Assembly (NCBI GenBank): GCA_918285425.1
Contig: CAKJZE010000050.1
Location: 1-36,169 of the forward strand
Direction: 5' to 3'
Length of the DNA: 36,169 nucleotides
Source: Clostridiales bacterium
GTDB taxonomy: Bacteria; Bacillota; Clostridia; Christensenellales; UBA1242
A program made the position numbers and the translations under genes. The notes beneath the pieces were generated by a model that was not told where the DNA came from, made no database searches, and saw only the letters and a program-made list of their open reading frames with translations. How positions within the stretch are numbered: the first letter of the stretch is position 1; each line of letters opens with the position of its first letter. Positions 22,857 to 30,753 of the stretch are shown in pieces.

Positions 22857-22885
22857 ATTATATCATAATAAACATATAAAGTAAA
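22857..22885 (-). promoter_or_regulatory. promoter of the S41 gene
   Basis: Minus strand TTTACT, 17 bp, TATAAT. The leader is about 13 nt. Confidence 0.65.
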
Positions 22886-22934
22886 TTTTTAAATTAATTT
22901 ATATTTCTCTAATATTTTATTTAAACAAATATAT

Positions 22935-23028
22935 GGCAAATTTTACTTTCAGAAGAAGGCATAAGAAAAATCCACATAGGTGCGTATTTTCATACGTAAC
23001 TATGCGGATTTTTTTGAAATAACAAAAT
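22935..23028 (-). repeat. structured intergenic repeat, copy A
   Basis: Shares a 59-bp identical core (22956-23014) with copy B. On the minus strand it folds as AAAAATCCGCATAG ... CTATGTGGATTTTT with an inner CGTAT-GAAA-ATACG stem, i.e. a GAAA tetraloop. The arm pairing is complete with a G-U pair only on the minus strand; the plus strand has an A-C mismatch. So the RNA made in the direction of the SDR and S41 genes is the folded form. It may also act as the SDR terminator. Confidence 0.8.
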
Positions 23029-23038
23029 ATTTTTTATT

Positions 23039-23773
23039 CTAGATTAACAATATGCCGCCATTAACATTAATGTCTTCGCCTGTAATATAACCTGACTCTT
23101 CTTTACAAAGAAATGTCACAAGATTTGCAACGTCTTCAGGCTTGCCAAGTCTTCCAGATGGATTTTTACTTGAAATAGTTTCAATTTCCTCCTTTGTACA
23201 TATTTCCAATGTGTGTGGCGTAAGTGTCAATGATGCACAAACAGTATTTACTTTTATGTTGTATTTCGCATATTCCAGTGCAAGAACCTTTGTCATCATA
23301 ACTGTTCCAGCCTCGGCAACAGAATAGCCCATCATACCATCAAAAAATGGCTTATATGCAAAACGAGATGCAATATTTACAATTCTTCCACTCTTTGATT
23401 TCTTTAAAAGTGGTATTGCATATTTTGAGCAAATCATTTTACCAAATAAGTTTACATCAAGCACTTTTCTTATTTCGTCAATAGTCAAAACGTCAAAAGG
23501 TTTTTCAATGCTTATTCCTGCAACATTAATAAGAAAATCACATTTCTTCTGCCCAGCAAAAAATTTTTTAACATCTTCTTCATTTGATATATCAACATTA
23601 TAAGTATCAAATTTACCAAATTTTGATAATTCTTTCTTTACTTTCTGTGCTTTTTTATCATCTTTTGCATACAATGTGATAACATCAACACCCTGCTTCA
23701 GAAATTGTTTTGATATTTCATATCCAAGACCACCATTTCCACCAACAACTATAGCAACTTTTTTATTTTCCAT
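23039..23773 (-). CDS. short-chain dehydrogenase/reductase with YxxxE in place of YxxxK
   Basis: 244 aa, classical SDR size. The Rossmann NAD(P) motif VGGNGGLG is at 10-17, NVAGIS replaces NAG at 83-88, the active-site Asn region DVNLFGK is at 106-112, and Ser136 (VNIAS) and Tyr150 are in place. The motif after the Tyr reads YSVAE, so the catalytic lysine (position 154) is glutamate; the codon is GAG, one base from AAG. The C-terminal half (GRLGKPEDVANLVTFLCKEE, YITGEDINVNGG) is like FabG-type 3-oxoacyl reductases. It may have lost normal activity or may use a different proton relay. SD GTAGGAG. Monocistronic, flanked by structured repeats. Confidence 0.88.
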   Translation of the reverse strand: MENKKVAIVVGGNGGLGYEISKQFLKQGVDVITLYAKDDKKAQKVKKELSKFGKFDTYNVDISNEEDVKKFFAGQKKCDFLINVAGISIEKPFDVLTIDEIRKVLDVNLFGKMICSKYAIPLLKKSKSGRIVNIASRFAYKPFFDGMMGYSVAEAGTVMMTKVLALEYAKYNIKVNTVCASLTLTPHTLEICTKEEIETISSKNPSGRLGKPEDVANLVTFLCKEESGYITGEDINVNGGILLI

Positions 23774-23793
23774 TATTTATCTCCTACGTATAT

Positions 23794-23822
23794 ATTATAT
23801 CATACAAAATTAAACTTGTATA
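23794..23822 (-). promoter_or_regulatory. promoter of the SDR gene
   Basis: Minus strand TATACA, 17 bp, TATAAT. Confidence 0.55.
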
Positions 23823-23889
23823 TAATTTAATACTATTTTTATAATAAGATTACTTCTTTACTAACGTCAGTTCAACTCAACCAATTTAC

Positions 23890-23982
23890 GGCAAAGTTTG
23901 CATGCAGAACAAGGCATAAGAAAAATCCACATAGGTGCGTATTTTCATACGTAACTATGCGGATTTTTTAAAATAACAAAAT
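23890..23982 (-). repeat. structured intergenic repeat, copy B
   Basis: 59-bp core (23911-23969) identical to copy A, with diverged flanks. Same GAAA-capped hairpin. Its 5' side on the plus strand (GGCAAAGTTTGCATG..AACAAGGCA) also matches copy C. The gene-free interval 23774-24134 holds the SDR promoter, this copy and copy C, and nothing else that I can see. Confidence 0.8.
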
Positions 23983-24018
23983 TAAAAATAAAATATACTT
24001 ATTCTTATAACATTTTTT

Positions 24019-24136
24019 AGGGTGAAGTTTGCGTATATAACAAGGCAACAAAAAATCGCGACGCTCGATTTTATTTTCATAAATGAGTGTGTCGCGATTT
24101 TGTAGTTAACGCAGTTAGCGATGTAAATTTCGCCCT
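24019..24136 (-). repeat. structured intergenic repeat, copy C, with inverted-repeat ends
   Basis: Same architecture but a different stem: minus strand AAAATCGCGAC ... GTCGCGATTTT, inner TTTAT-GAAA-ATAAA (again a GAAA loop). The flank GCCTTGTT..GCAAACTT is shared with copies A and B. The ends are imperfect inverted repeats, AGGGTGAAGTTTGC and AGGGCGAAATTTAC, resembling a miniature mobile element. The outer end overlaps the stop codon of the P-type ATPase gene. Confidence 0.65.
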
Positions 24137-26954
24137 AAATTTTTATTCTTTCAAAAATTGAATAAATCACATTAATCAACGTTGGCGAAATAATTGCAAG
24201 TATAACAATATATAACTTTTGTGTTAAATCAGTTACACCAAGCTGGAAGAAATTGACTGGATTTATAACTATTCCAAGGAAACAAAGCGTAGCCATAACT
24301 ATAAATAACAAGGTTGTCAAAACTGTCCAAGGTTTGCAAAGTCTCATCAAAAGTCCAAGGCCTGTAAATGTTAAAGTGATTGCACACATTGTACTTATAA
24401 GTGCTTGAATTTCTGTTCCTGAAATTGTACCATTTGTAAGGTAAACAAACAGATATACAGCACCAATATTAAGAAGCAATGTTATTGCGCCAGGAAGGGC
24501 ATTTCTGATAAGATTATAGATAAATTTGCCTTGCACTTGATTGTCATTTGGCAGAAACGCCAAGAAGAACGAAGGTATGCCAATAACACAAGTTTCCATT
24601 AAGATAAGTTGAGTTGTTGACAAAGGATAAGGTGTTTGCAAAATTAAAGTCACAATGCTGAAGATGATTGTAAATATTGTCTTCATAAAGAAGAGTGATG
24701 AGGATTTTTGAACGTTGTTAATAACCCTTCTTCCTTCCAAAACTGTGGCTGGCATACTGCCAAAGTCAGAGTTTAAAAGCACCATGTGAGAAACACTTCT
24801 TACAGCTTCCGAACCACTTGCCATTGCTATTGAGCAATCTGCTTCTTTCAAGGCAAGAATATCATTTACACCATCACCTGTCATGGCAACAGTATTGCCG
24901 GCAGTCTTAATGGCTTTTATCAATATTGCTTTCTGTTCTGGAGTAACACGGCCAAACACAGTATATTTGTTTGCCGCAGCCATAACCTGTTTTTCATTAA
25001 GACCTTCAAGATTGATAAATGATTCAGTGTTATCCACACCCACACGTTTTGCAATCTCTGCAACAGTGAGTGGATTATCACCTGAAATTATTTTTACTTT
25101 TACGCCATTATTTTTAAACCATGCAATAGTGGATATTGCATCATCACGGATTTTATCTTCCAAAATAAGCAATGCAATTGGAGTTCTGTTTGATGGTGGA
25201 TTGTCTTTAATTATATTGTTTGTTGAATGTGCCAAAAGCATAACTCTGTAACCGTCTTTTGCGTATTGTTCAATCATGTTTTTGATTTTTTCATCGTCCA
25301 TGTTTGGCATAACAAACTCTGGTGCACCCATGATATAGGTTCCTGCGTTTTCAAAAGTTACTGCACTTAACTTTCTTGTTGAAGAGAAAGGAATAGTTGC
25401 AATTGGCTTAAGCTCTTTATTGTAACCAAAATAGTTGATAAGTGCCTGACTTGTTTGGTTGTTATCTCCAAGTGCTGAAAGCATGCTTCCCATAACTCTT
25501 TTCAAAGTAAAGTTTGTGTTGTTGAGTTGCAAACAGTTATATACCTTCATGGTACCGTCAGTGATTGTCCCAGTTTTATCAAGGCAAAGCACATTTACGC
25601 GGGCAAGCATTTCAACGCAATAAAGGTCTTGCACAAGTGCTTGGCGACGAGCAAGCTTGATGACAGACACAGTCAAAGCAACTGAACAAAGCAAGAACAT
25701 GCCTGCTGGAATCATACCTATAATTGAGCCTGCTGTCTGTGTGATAGTTTTAGTAACAGATTCAGTGGTGCGATAGTTGTTAAGATACATTAAAATTGCA
25801 ATTGGAATTATTATCATACCAATAACTTTAATGATTGCTTTAAGTGAATTGAAAAGTTCACTTTTTGGACGCTTATATTGCTTTGCTTTTGCCGCAAGCT
25901 GTTGAATATAGTTGTTTGAAGCAACCTTCTCCACCCTTGCCTTGCAAGATCCACTTACCACAAAAGAGCCAGCATAGATCACATCACCTGTCTTTTTCTT
26001 TATTGGCAAACTTTCACCAGTAAGCATACTTTCGTTTACTTCAATTTGACCTTCAACTATTCTGCTGTCTGCCACAATTTGTTTACCATTTGACAGCACG
26101 ACAATATCGTCAATAACGACCTCGTCTGTGGTGATGGTGAACTCAACTCCACCTCTTAAGACCTTAACTGCAGGGGCAGTCAAAAGACTTAATTTTTCAA
26201 TAGTCTTTTTGGCACGTATTTCTTGCACAATACCAATTGCACTGTTGACAATAATTATCACCATAAACAGACAGTTAGACCATGCACCAACACATATAAG
26301 ACTTATTGCAACAGCCAGACACAAAATGTTAAAGAATGTTACGGTGTTTTCAAAAATTATTCTTCCATAAGTTTTGACATTTTTGTTTGGAGTCGCATTT
26401 GTTTGACCTTTATTGATACGTTCTTGCACTTGGTCTTCGGTAAGACCAGTATTTGCATCAGTGCGCACACGTTTTACACGTGTTGGTTTTTTCTCTGGCT
26501 CTTGATCTTTCTTTTTAAATATTTTATTCCAAACGTTTGGCTTTTTATTTTTGTCTTTTTCTTTATCTTTTTTCTTGTCAGAAATATTTTTAGATTTATT
26601 TTCAGTTGAAACTTCCACTTCTGGCTCTTCCACCACAAGAGGTTTTGCAACCAATTCATTTTTGTTTGTATCTTCTGCTTTTTTCTCAAGTTTTTCCTCT
26701 TTTACTTTTACAGAAGAATTCCCCTCTTTCTTTTTTGCATTTTTTACATCTTCAGCAACTTTAGGGGTTTTATTTTTATCATTTTTTTCTGCAATACTTT
26801 CAGTGTTAACCAAAGGCTTTTTTTCTTCAACTTTAACTTCAGCTGCAGAAGTTTTTTCTGCTGCTTTAGTTTTTTCGTCAGCTGCACTTTTGCCTTTGTC
26901 ATTTGAAATAACATCTTCAATTTTAACTTGTTTTGAGCTGTTTTGTTTTGCCAT
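24135..26954 (-). CDS. P-type cation-transporting ATPase with long charged N-terminal tail
   Basis: 939 aa from the ATG at 26954 (SD GGGAGAGG); the track start is six codons earlier. Residues ~1-165 are a Lys/Glu-rich, disordered tail of low complexity. The catalytic core follows with all landmarks: TGES (312-315), phosphorylation site LDKTGTIT (D459), N-domain MGAPEFV, and hinge MTGDGVNDILAL (692-698 core). About ten membrane helices. The M4-to-P-domain linker (ALVQDLYCVEMLARVNVLCLDKTG) is like the CtpE/calcium-type bacterial branch. In M4 the usual PEGL-type motif reads IPAGM, so a transport glutamate appears to be replaced. The ion is therefore uncertain; Ca2+, Mg2+ or K+ related transport are options. 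Its stop lies inside repeat C. Confidence 0.88.
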   Translation of the reverse strand: MAKQNSSKQVKIEDVISNDKGKSAADEKTKAAEKTSAAEVKVEEKKPLVNTESIAEKNDKNKTPKVAEDVKNAKKKEGNSSVKVKEEKLEKKAEDTNKNELVAKPLVVEEPEVEVSTENKSKNISDKKKDKEKDKNKKPNVWNKIFKKKDQEPEKKPTRVKRVRTDANTGLTEDQVQERINKGQTNATPNKNVKTYGRIIFENTVTFFNILCLAVAISLICVGAWSNCLFMVIIIVNSAIGIVQEIRAKKTIEKLSLLTAPAVKVLRGGVEFTITTDEVVIDDIVVLSNGKQIVADSRIVEGQIEVNESMLTGESLPIKKKTGDVIYAGSFVVSGSCKARVEKVASNNYIQQLAAKAKQYKRPKSELFNSLKAIIKVIGMIIIPIAILMYLNNYRTTESVTKTITQTAGSIIGMIPAGMFLLCSVALTVSVIKLARRQALVQDLYCVEMLARVNVLCLDKTGTITDGTMKVYNCLQLNNTNFTLKRVMGSMLSALGDNNQTSQALINYFGYNKELKPIATIPFSSTRKLSAVTFENAGTYIMGAPEFVMPNMDDEKIKNMIEQYAKDGYRVMLLAHSTNNIIKDNPPSNRTPIALLILEDKIRDDAISTIAWFKNNGVKVKIISGDNPLTVAEIAKRVGVDNTESFINLEGLNEKQVMAAANKYTVFGRVTPEQKAILIKAIKTAGNTVAMTGDGVNDILALKEADCSIAMASGSEAVRSVSHMVLLNSDFGSMPATVLEGRRVINNVQKSSSLFFMKTIFTIIFSIVTLILQTPYPLSTTQLILMETCVIGIPSFFLAFLPNDNQVQGKFIYNLIRNALPGAITLLLNIGAVYLFVYLTNGTISGTEIQALISTMCAITLTFTGLGLLMRLCKPWTVLTTLLFIVMATLCFLGIVINPVNFFQLGVTDLTQKLYIVILAIISPTLINVIYSIFERIKI

Positions 26955-26997
26955 AGCCTCTCCCATCCTCATATTATGCGGAATTCACTAGAAATAT

Positions 26998-27025
26998 AAT
27001 ATAATAAAACACCTGAAATTGTCAA
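26998..27025 (-). promoter_or_regulatory. promoter of the P-type ATPase gene
   Basis: Minus strand TTGACA, 16 bp, TATATT. The AT-rich run allows an alternative TATTAT at 18 bp. Confidence 0.6.
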
Positions 27026-27061
27026 CATTTTTAGGCAGAGTAATGAAATTTTAAAAAAAGG

Positions 27062-27090
27062 TTGATTTTAGGTATTATGTATGTTACAAT
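27062..27090 (+). promoter_or_regulatory. promoter of the rpsF operon
   Basis: TTGATT, 17 bp, TACAAT. Confidence 0.7.
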
Positions 27091-27138
27091 ACAATCAGTT
27101 CCTTGCTTGGAACTCATTTTCCAAGCCGAATAAGTCCA
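27091..27138 (+). promoter_or_regulatory. candidate S6:S18 autoregulatory leader of rpsF
   Basis: The ~55-nt leader can form AGTTCC-TTGCTT-GGAACT or, exclusively, GCTTGG...CCAAGC. The second stem runs into CCG (27126-27128). Bacterial rpsF leaders often carry an RNA motif with a conserved CCG bound by the S6:S18 complex, giving feedback control of the operon. Gene context and CCG fit; the full covariance model was not tested. Confidence 0.5.
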
Positions 27139-27153
27139 TAAGGAGGTAAAGTT

Positions 27154-27435
27154 ATGAAAGCATACGAAGTTTTATACATTATTGAAAACACAGTAAGTGA
27201 CGAAAAACGTGAAGAGATCGTTAATAAAGTCAAAGCTTTGGTTGAAAATAATGGTGGCAAAGCTGAGGAGCCTGAAAAATGGGGTCTTCGCAAGTTTGCG
27301 TATCCTATTGCATACAAAAACGACGGATACTATGTGCTTATGAATTTTGAAGCACCATTAAACGTTCCACAAATTTTAAACAGTCAATTGCTTATCATGG
27401 AAGGCGTTGTTCGCTTCATGGTATCAGCAAAATAA
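27154..27435 (+). CDS. rpsF: 30S ribosomal protein S6
   Basis: 93-aa ribosomal protein of the small-subunit platform; pairs with S18. Begins KAYEVLYIIENTVSDEKREE, and the core KWGLRKFAYPIAYKNDGYY is the family signature. SD AAGGAGG. First gene of the conserved rpsF-ssb-rpsR operon, with a long structured leader likely used for feedback by the S6:S18 pair. Confidence 0.96.
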   Translation: MKAYEVLYIIENTVSDEKREEIVNKVKALVENNGGKAEEPEKWGLRKFAYPIAYKNDGYYVLMNFEAPLNVPQILNSQLLIMEGVVRFMVSAK

Positions 27436-27454
27436 AGAAAGAGGGGTAAAACAA

Positions 27455-27877
27455 ATGAACAAAGTTATATTAGTGGGAAACTTGACAAAGGATCCTGAAC
27501 TTACAACAACAAACAGTGGCGTATCACTCTGCAAATTCACTCTTGCAGTGCAAAGAAGATATGCCGGCAGTGATGGAGAGCGCGAGGCTGATTTCCTTCC
27601 AATTATCGTTTGGAGAGGTCAGGCAGACAACTGCTATAAATATCTTAAAAAGGGAAGCAAATGCTCAATTTCTGGAAGCGTTCAAACAAGATCTTATGAC
27701 GCACCAGATGGCACAAGAAGATACATCACTGAAATCATCGCTGACGAAGTTGAATTTATCACAACAAAAAATAACAGCGGTGATGACGAAGCCGCTTTTG
27801 AAAAACCAGCAAGCGACAAAAAAGAAGATGTTGTGGCAAAGTTTGAACCTATTGATGACGACAATTTGCCATTCTAA
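27455..27877 (+). CDS. ssb: single-stranded DNA-binding protein
   Basis: 140 aa from the ATG at 27455 (SD GAGGGG); the track start inside rpsF is not real. The N-terminal OB fold (NKVILVGNLTKDPEL, FTLAVQRRY, FLPIIVWRGQADNCYKYLKKG) binds ssDNA as a tetramer. A short linker leads to the acidic tip FEPIDDDNLPF, which recruits replication and repair proteins. The linker is shorter than in B. subtilis SsbA. Middle gene of the rpsF operon. Confidence 0.96.
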   Translation: MNKVILVGNLTKDPELTTTNSGVSLCKFTLAVQRRYAGSDGEREADFLPIIVWRGQADNCYKYLKKGSKCSISGSVQTRSYDAPDGTRRYITEIIADEVEFITTKNNSGDDEAAFEKPASDKKEDVVAKFEPIDDDNLPF

Positions 27878-27900
27878 TGCAAAATTAAAGGAGAATAATA

Positions 27901-28173
27901 ATGGTTAAAAAGCAAATTAAAAATAATGATGCTTATGACGATAAAAATCCTAAAAAGATAAAGAAAACACCAAAGAAAGTTTGTGCTTTCTGTGCAGATA
28001 AGATTGAAGTGATCGACTATAAAGACACTGCAAGACTTAAAAAATATATGACAGAAAAGGGAAAAATTATCCCACGCAGAACAACTGGTGTTTGTGCAAA
28101 GCATCAGAGAGAGCTTACAAACGCAATCAAAAAAGCACGTGTTATGGCTCTTCTTCCATACAAAAACAACTAA
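27901..28173 (+). CDS. rpsR: 30S ribosomal protein S18
   Basis: 90 aa. Basic N-terminal extension, then [15 protein letters not shown] and [20 protein letters not shown] with the S18 signature. The CxxC and CxxH pairs mark the zinc-binding (C+) form. SD AAAGGAG. Last gene of the rpsF-ssb-rpsR operon; a terminator follows. Confidence 0.96.
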   Translation: MVKKQIKNNDAYDDKNPKKIKKTPKKVCAFCADKIEVIDYKDTARLKKYMTEKGKIIPRRTTGVCAKHQRELTNAIKKARVMALLPYKNN

Positions 28174-28197
28174 TAGCTATGGAAATTATAGAAAACA

Positions 28198-28226
28198 AAA
28201 ATGGTACGAAGTGTACCATTTTTTAT
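28198..28226. terminator. bidirectional intrinsic terminator
   Basis: AAAATGGTAC-GAAGT-GTACCATTTT then T run, between convergent rpsR and gerC. Confidence 0.85.
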
Positions 28227-28234
28227 TTTTATTT

Positions 28235-29539
28235 TTAATTAAAATTATTTACTTTTACATTGACTTCAATGTCTGTGCCAGATAAGTAAGACTCACCAGT
28301 TTTACTGTAATATTCCTTCCACTCGTATGGTTTTTGTCTGTATGCAAGATCCCCAATATTTAAAATATCAACACCATCTTTCTTTGCCTTTTCATAAGCC
28401 AAACGGACACAGCTTTCAACTCTTTCTTGAATTGCCTGCACAATGTTTGATTGCGAGCTTTCTGCTTGAAACTCATAAAGTGCAGGTGTTGGTTGACCTT
28501 GATTTAAAATCTCGTTTATTTTTACATCTTTAAAAGCCATATCAATAACAAGTATAGGTTTACCATCTATAAATTTTATATTATTTTTGGTTTCTTGTTG
28601 ACGAAACTTACAACCTATTGTTGCATCTTTTAAAAAGTCACCCTTAACATTTTGTACAACAAGCTCACCAGTATTTGGGGCTCGATTTGACAAAAATATT
28701 CCCAAAATCTCATCTTCCTTGTCATACTTATTCACATACTTACCGTTTTTAAAATAGTAAATATCATTATAATATTTGATTCTTCCATTTTGCTCTTTAG
28801 AACTCTCACCGCCTTGCTGATTGGAGCTTTCTTTTGACTCTTGACCATTTTGATTTCCGCCGCCTTGCTGTTGCGACTGCTGGCTTTCAAGTGTTTTGTC
28901 AGTACTTTGACCCAGCACTTCTTCCCCTTCATTTGAAATAAGTATTCCACTTGCCATACTGCTGCCTGAAATGGTTAAAGAGTTGTTCATAAACTCAACA
29001 ATTGGCATCATCAGTCCATTAAGTGAGCTTTCTTTATAGACAAACACTTTTTGAAGCCTTATTGCCTCATTGATTTCCAAATTCTGTGTTTTTTTAAGCA
29101 TATCTTTTGCACTTTCGGGTGCAATAAGCAACATAACCGCAGAGTTGAACTCTGTATTTCTGATAAAATAGTCTAATTCTTTTGTTAAGTTGCCATCAAG
29201 CAAAGAATTTCCAACAATGACGGTACTTACATGTGATAAAGCCGCCGTGTTGCCAATCTTATAGGCAATCTTTTGTATGCTCTCTGATATACTTTTGCCC
29301 TGTTCTGTGATAAAGCTTAAAACTGCTTTGCCACTGCCCTGCTCTGCCTTGGCCTGAGGCATGACAACTTGAAGTGTAACCTCATAATCTTCTTGGACTT
29401 TGTCAACCGCTATGGCAGTGACCAAAACCCTCATATTAAGTTTAGATTGATAGGAAAAGCTTTGCGGAAACAGTATTGAAATTGCAAGCAAAATGATTAA
29501 TATTGTATGTTTTTTTACAAATGCGACAATTTTTCTCAT
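28235..29539 (-). CDS. gerC: Ger(x)C-family spore germination protein without lipobox
   Basis: 434 aa, third subunit of a nutrient germinant receptor in the spore inner membrane. The LNMRVLVTAIAVDKVQEDYEVTLQVVMP start of the mature domain and the C-terminal ESCVRLAYEKAKKDGVDILNIGDLAYRQKPYEW are typical of the family. GerC proteins are normally lipoproteins. Here the N-terminal hydrophobic segment (ILIILLAISILFPQSFSYQ) has no cysteine, so it is predicted to stay anchored by an uncleaved helix or be secreted. A Gln/Ser/Gly/Asn-rich insert lies at about 215-255. It overlaps gerB by 4 nt (ATGA), so translation is coupled. Confidence 0.88.
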   Translation of the reverse strand: MRKIVAFVKKHTILIILLAISILFPQSFSYQSKLNMRVLVTAIAVDKVQEDYEVTLQVVMPQAKAEQGSGKAVLSFITEQGKSISESIQKIAYKIGNTAALSHVSTVIVGNSLLDGNLTKELDYFIRNTEFNSAVMLLIAPESAKDMLKKTQNLEINEAIRLQKVFVYKESSLNGLMMPIVEFMNNSLTISGSSMASGILISNEGEEVLGQSTDKTLESQQSQQQGGGNQNGQESKESSNQQGGESSKEQNGRIKYYNDIYYFKNGKYVNKYDKEDEILGIFLSNRAPNTGELVVQNVKGDFLKDATIGCKFRQQETKNNIKFIDGKPILVIDMAFKDVKINEILNQGQPTPALYEFQAESSQSNIVQAIQERVESCVRLAYEKAKKDGVDILNIGDLAYRQKPYEWKEYYSKTGESYLSGTDIEVNVKVNNFN

Positions 29540-30753
29540 TGTTTTTCTCCCTCACAAATTTGGTCGCAACTTTTATATACTTTTTTATCCTTAATAAAGT
29601 TTTTTATGTTTTTGCTTGAAATGCCAGTAAGCAACTTAAATTTCACAAGATTGTTTGAGAAAATTGCATTTTTTTCTTTTTTTCTTGCAACACATGCAAT
29701 GATGATAAAGAATATAGGCAGTCCGATCACTGTTATTGGGTGCACATATTTGACAATTGTGGAAACTTCACTGACCCCTTCACCAACTGTCTTAAATAAA
29801 AAGACGTCCAAAAGATAAACAGCCATCACAACTATGAAACTCATAAGCACACGATTCTTTATACCAAATACTTCGCTGAAACATTTTGTTGCAAGGCAAA
29901 GGTAAAGTCCAATACAAATAAATTGACCAAATTGATAAAACAGTATAAAAAACCAATCAATACGCCCAAGGTCAACGTTAAGCAAAGAAAATTGCGAAAT
30001 CATACTTATAAAATTTACCTTGTCTGCTGCAAGATTTTCGTAAAGTCCATAAAAAACCATATAGCCAAATGCCATAATAAGATTAACAGCCAGCACTGCA
30101 ATAATTATTGGCCAGCCCATTTTGCCATCGTCCTCTTTCACCCTGCCCATAAACATAAATATTATCACAAAGCCGCCAAACCAAAGGCAGAAGTCCCAAC
30201 ATGCGTCTATGATTTTTGGCACATCAAAATCTATAAAAGGAAGCACTCTTGACAAGTCTGTAGTTGATACACCAAGTCCAAAAAGCACAATAAAACTTGT
30301 AAGAAAAAGATATACAAATGGCTCACCAACCCTTCCAATAGCATTAAGGCCATAGATGCATACAAGTATGATTGCAACAATAATAAACAGTCCATAAAGT
30401 GGCCATGGCAGGTTGTCAAAAAGCACAGTAGAAAATGCGTCATGTATGGCTTCAAATGGAAGCAATGATTTTATAAAAAAGTAAGCTCCCAAGACAAACA
30501 CCACTACTTTTGCAATAAAAATTCCACATGTTTGCTTGCACAGCTCATAGCAGGTTTTGCTTTTGTTAATTTTATTTGCCAAAAGTGCAAGCGAAACAAA
30601 ACCAACATCAATTAAACCAAGTATCACAAACACAAGCCAACCATGTCTGCCAAGCTGTGCTGAAATTAAACTTGGAAGCCTTTGAGTTTTATTTGCAAGA
30701 GTTGTTATAATCACAAGAAAAAGCACTTGTCTTTTAGTCAGCTGTTTTTTCAT
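29536..30753 (-). CDS. gerB: GerAB-family spore germination permease
   Basis: 405 aa, about ten membrane helices, APC-superfamily fold. This subunit binds the germinant in receptors of the GerA type. The start LTKRQVLFLVIITTLANKTQ and the PLYGLFIIVAIILVCIYGLNAIGRVGEP stretch are characteristic. The ATG at 30753 is chosen over the track start because AAGGGGAAG precedes it. Its start lies inside the last codons of gerA (20-nt overlap), and its stop overlaps the gerC start. So the three subunits are made as one coupled unit. Ligand unknown. Confidence 0.92.
   Translation of the reverse strand: MKKQLTKRQVLFLVIITTLANKTQRLPSLISAQLGRHGWLVFVILGLIDVGFVSLALLANKINKSKTCYELCKQTCGIFIAKVVVFVLGAYFFIKSLLPFEAIHDAFSTVLFDNLPWPLYGLFIIVAIILVCIYGLNAIGRVGEPFVYLFLTSFIVLFGLGVSTTDLSRVLPFIDFDVPKIIDACWDFCLWFGGFVIIFMFMGRVKEDDGKMGWPIIIAVLAVNLIMAFGYMVFYGLYENLAADKVNFISMISQFSLLNVDLGRIDWFFILFYQFGQFICIGLYLCLATKCFSEVFGIKNRVLMSFIVVMAVYLLDVFLFKTVGEGVSEVSTIVKYVHPITVIGLPIFFIIIACVARKKEKNAIFSNNLVKFKLLTGISSKNIKNFIKDKKVYKSCDQICEGEKQ

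Noticed and set aside
22935-24136. CRISPR array
   Set aside because: Only three unevenly spaced, structured repeats, one with a different sequence; no regular spacers and no cas genes.
24883-26991. Plus-strand ORFs of 80-146 aa opposite the P-type ATPase
   Set aside because: Shadows of a high-confidence gene. The largest is a Ser/Phe-rich reverse reading of the Lys/Glu-rich tail.
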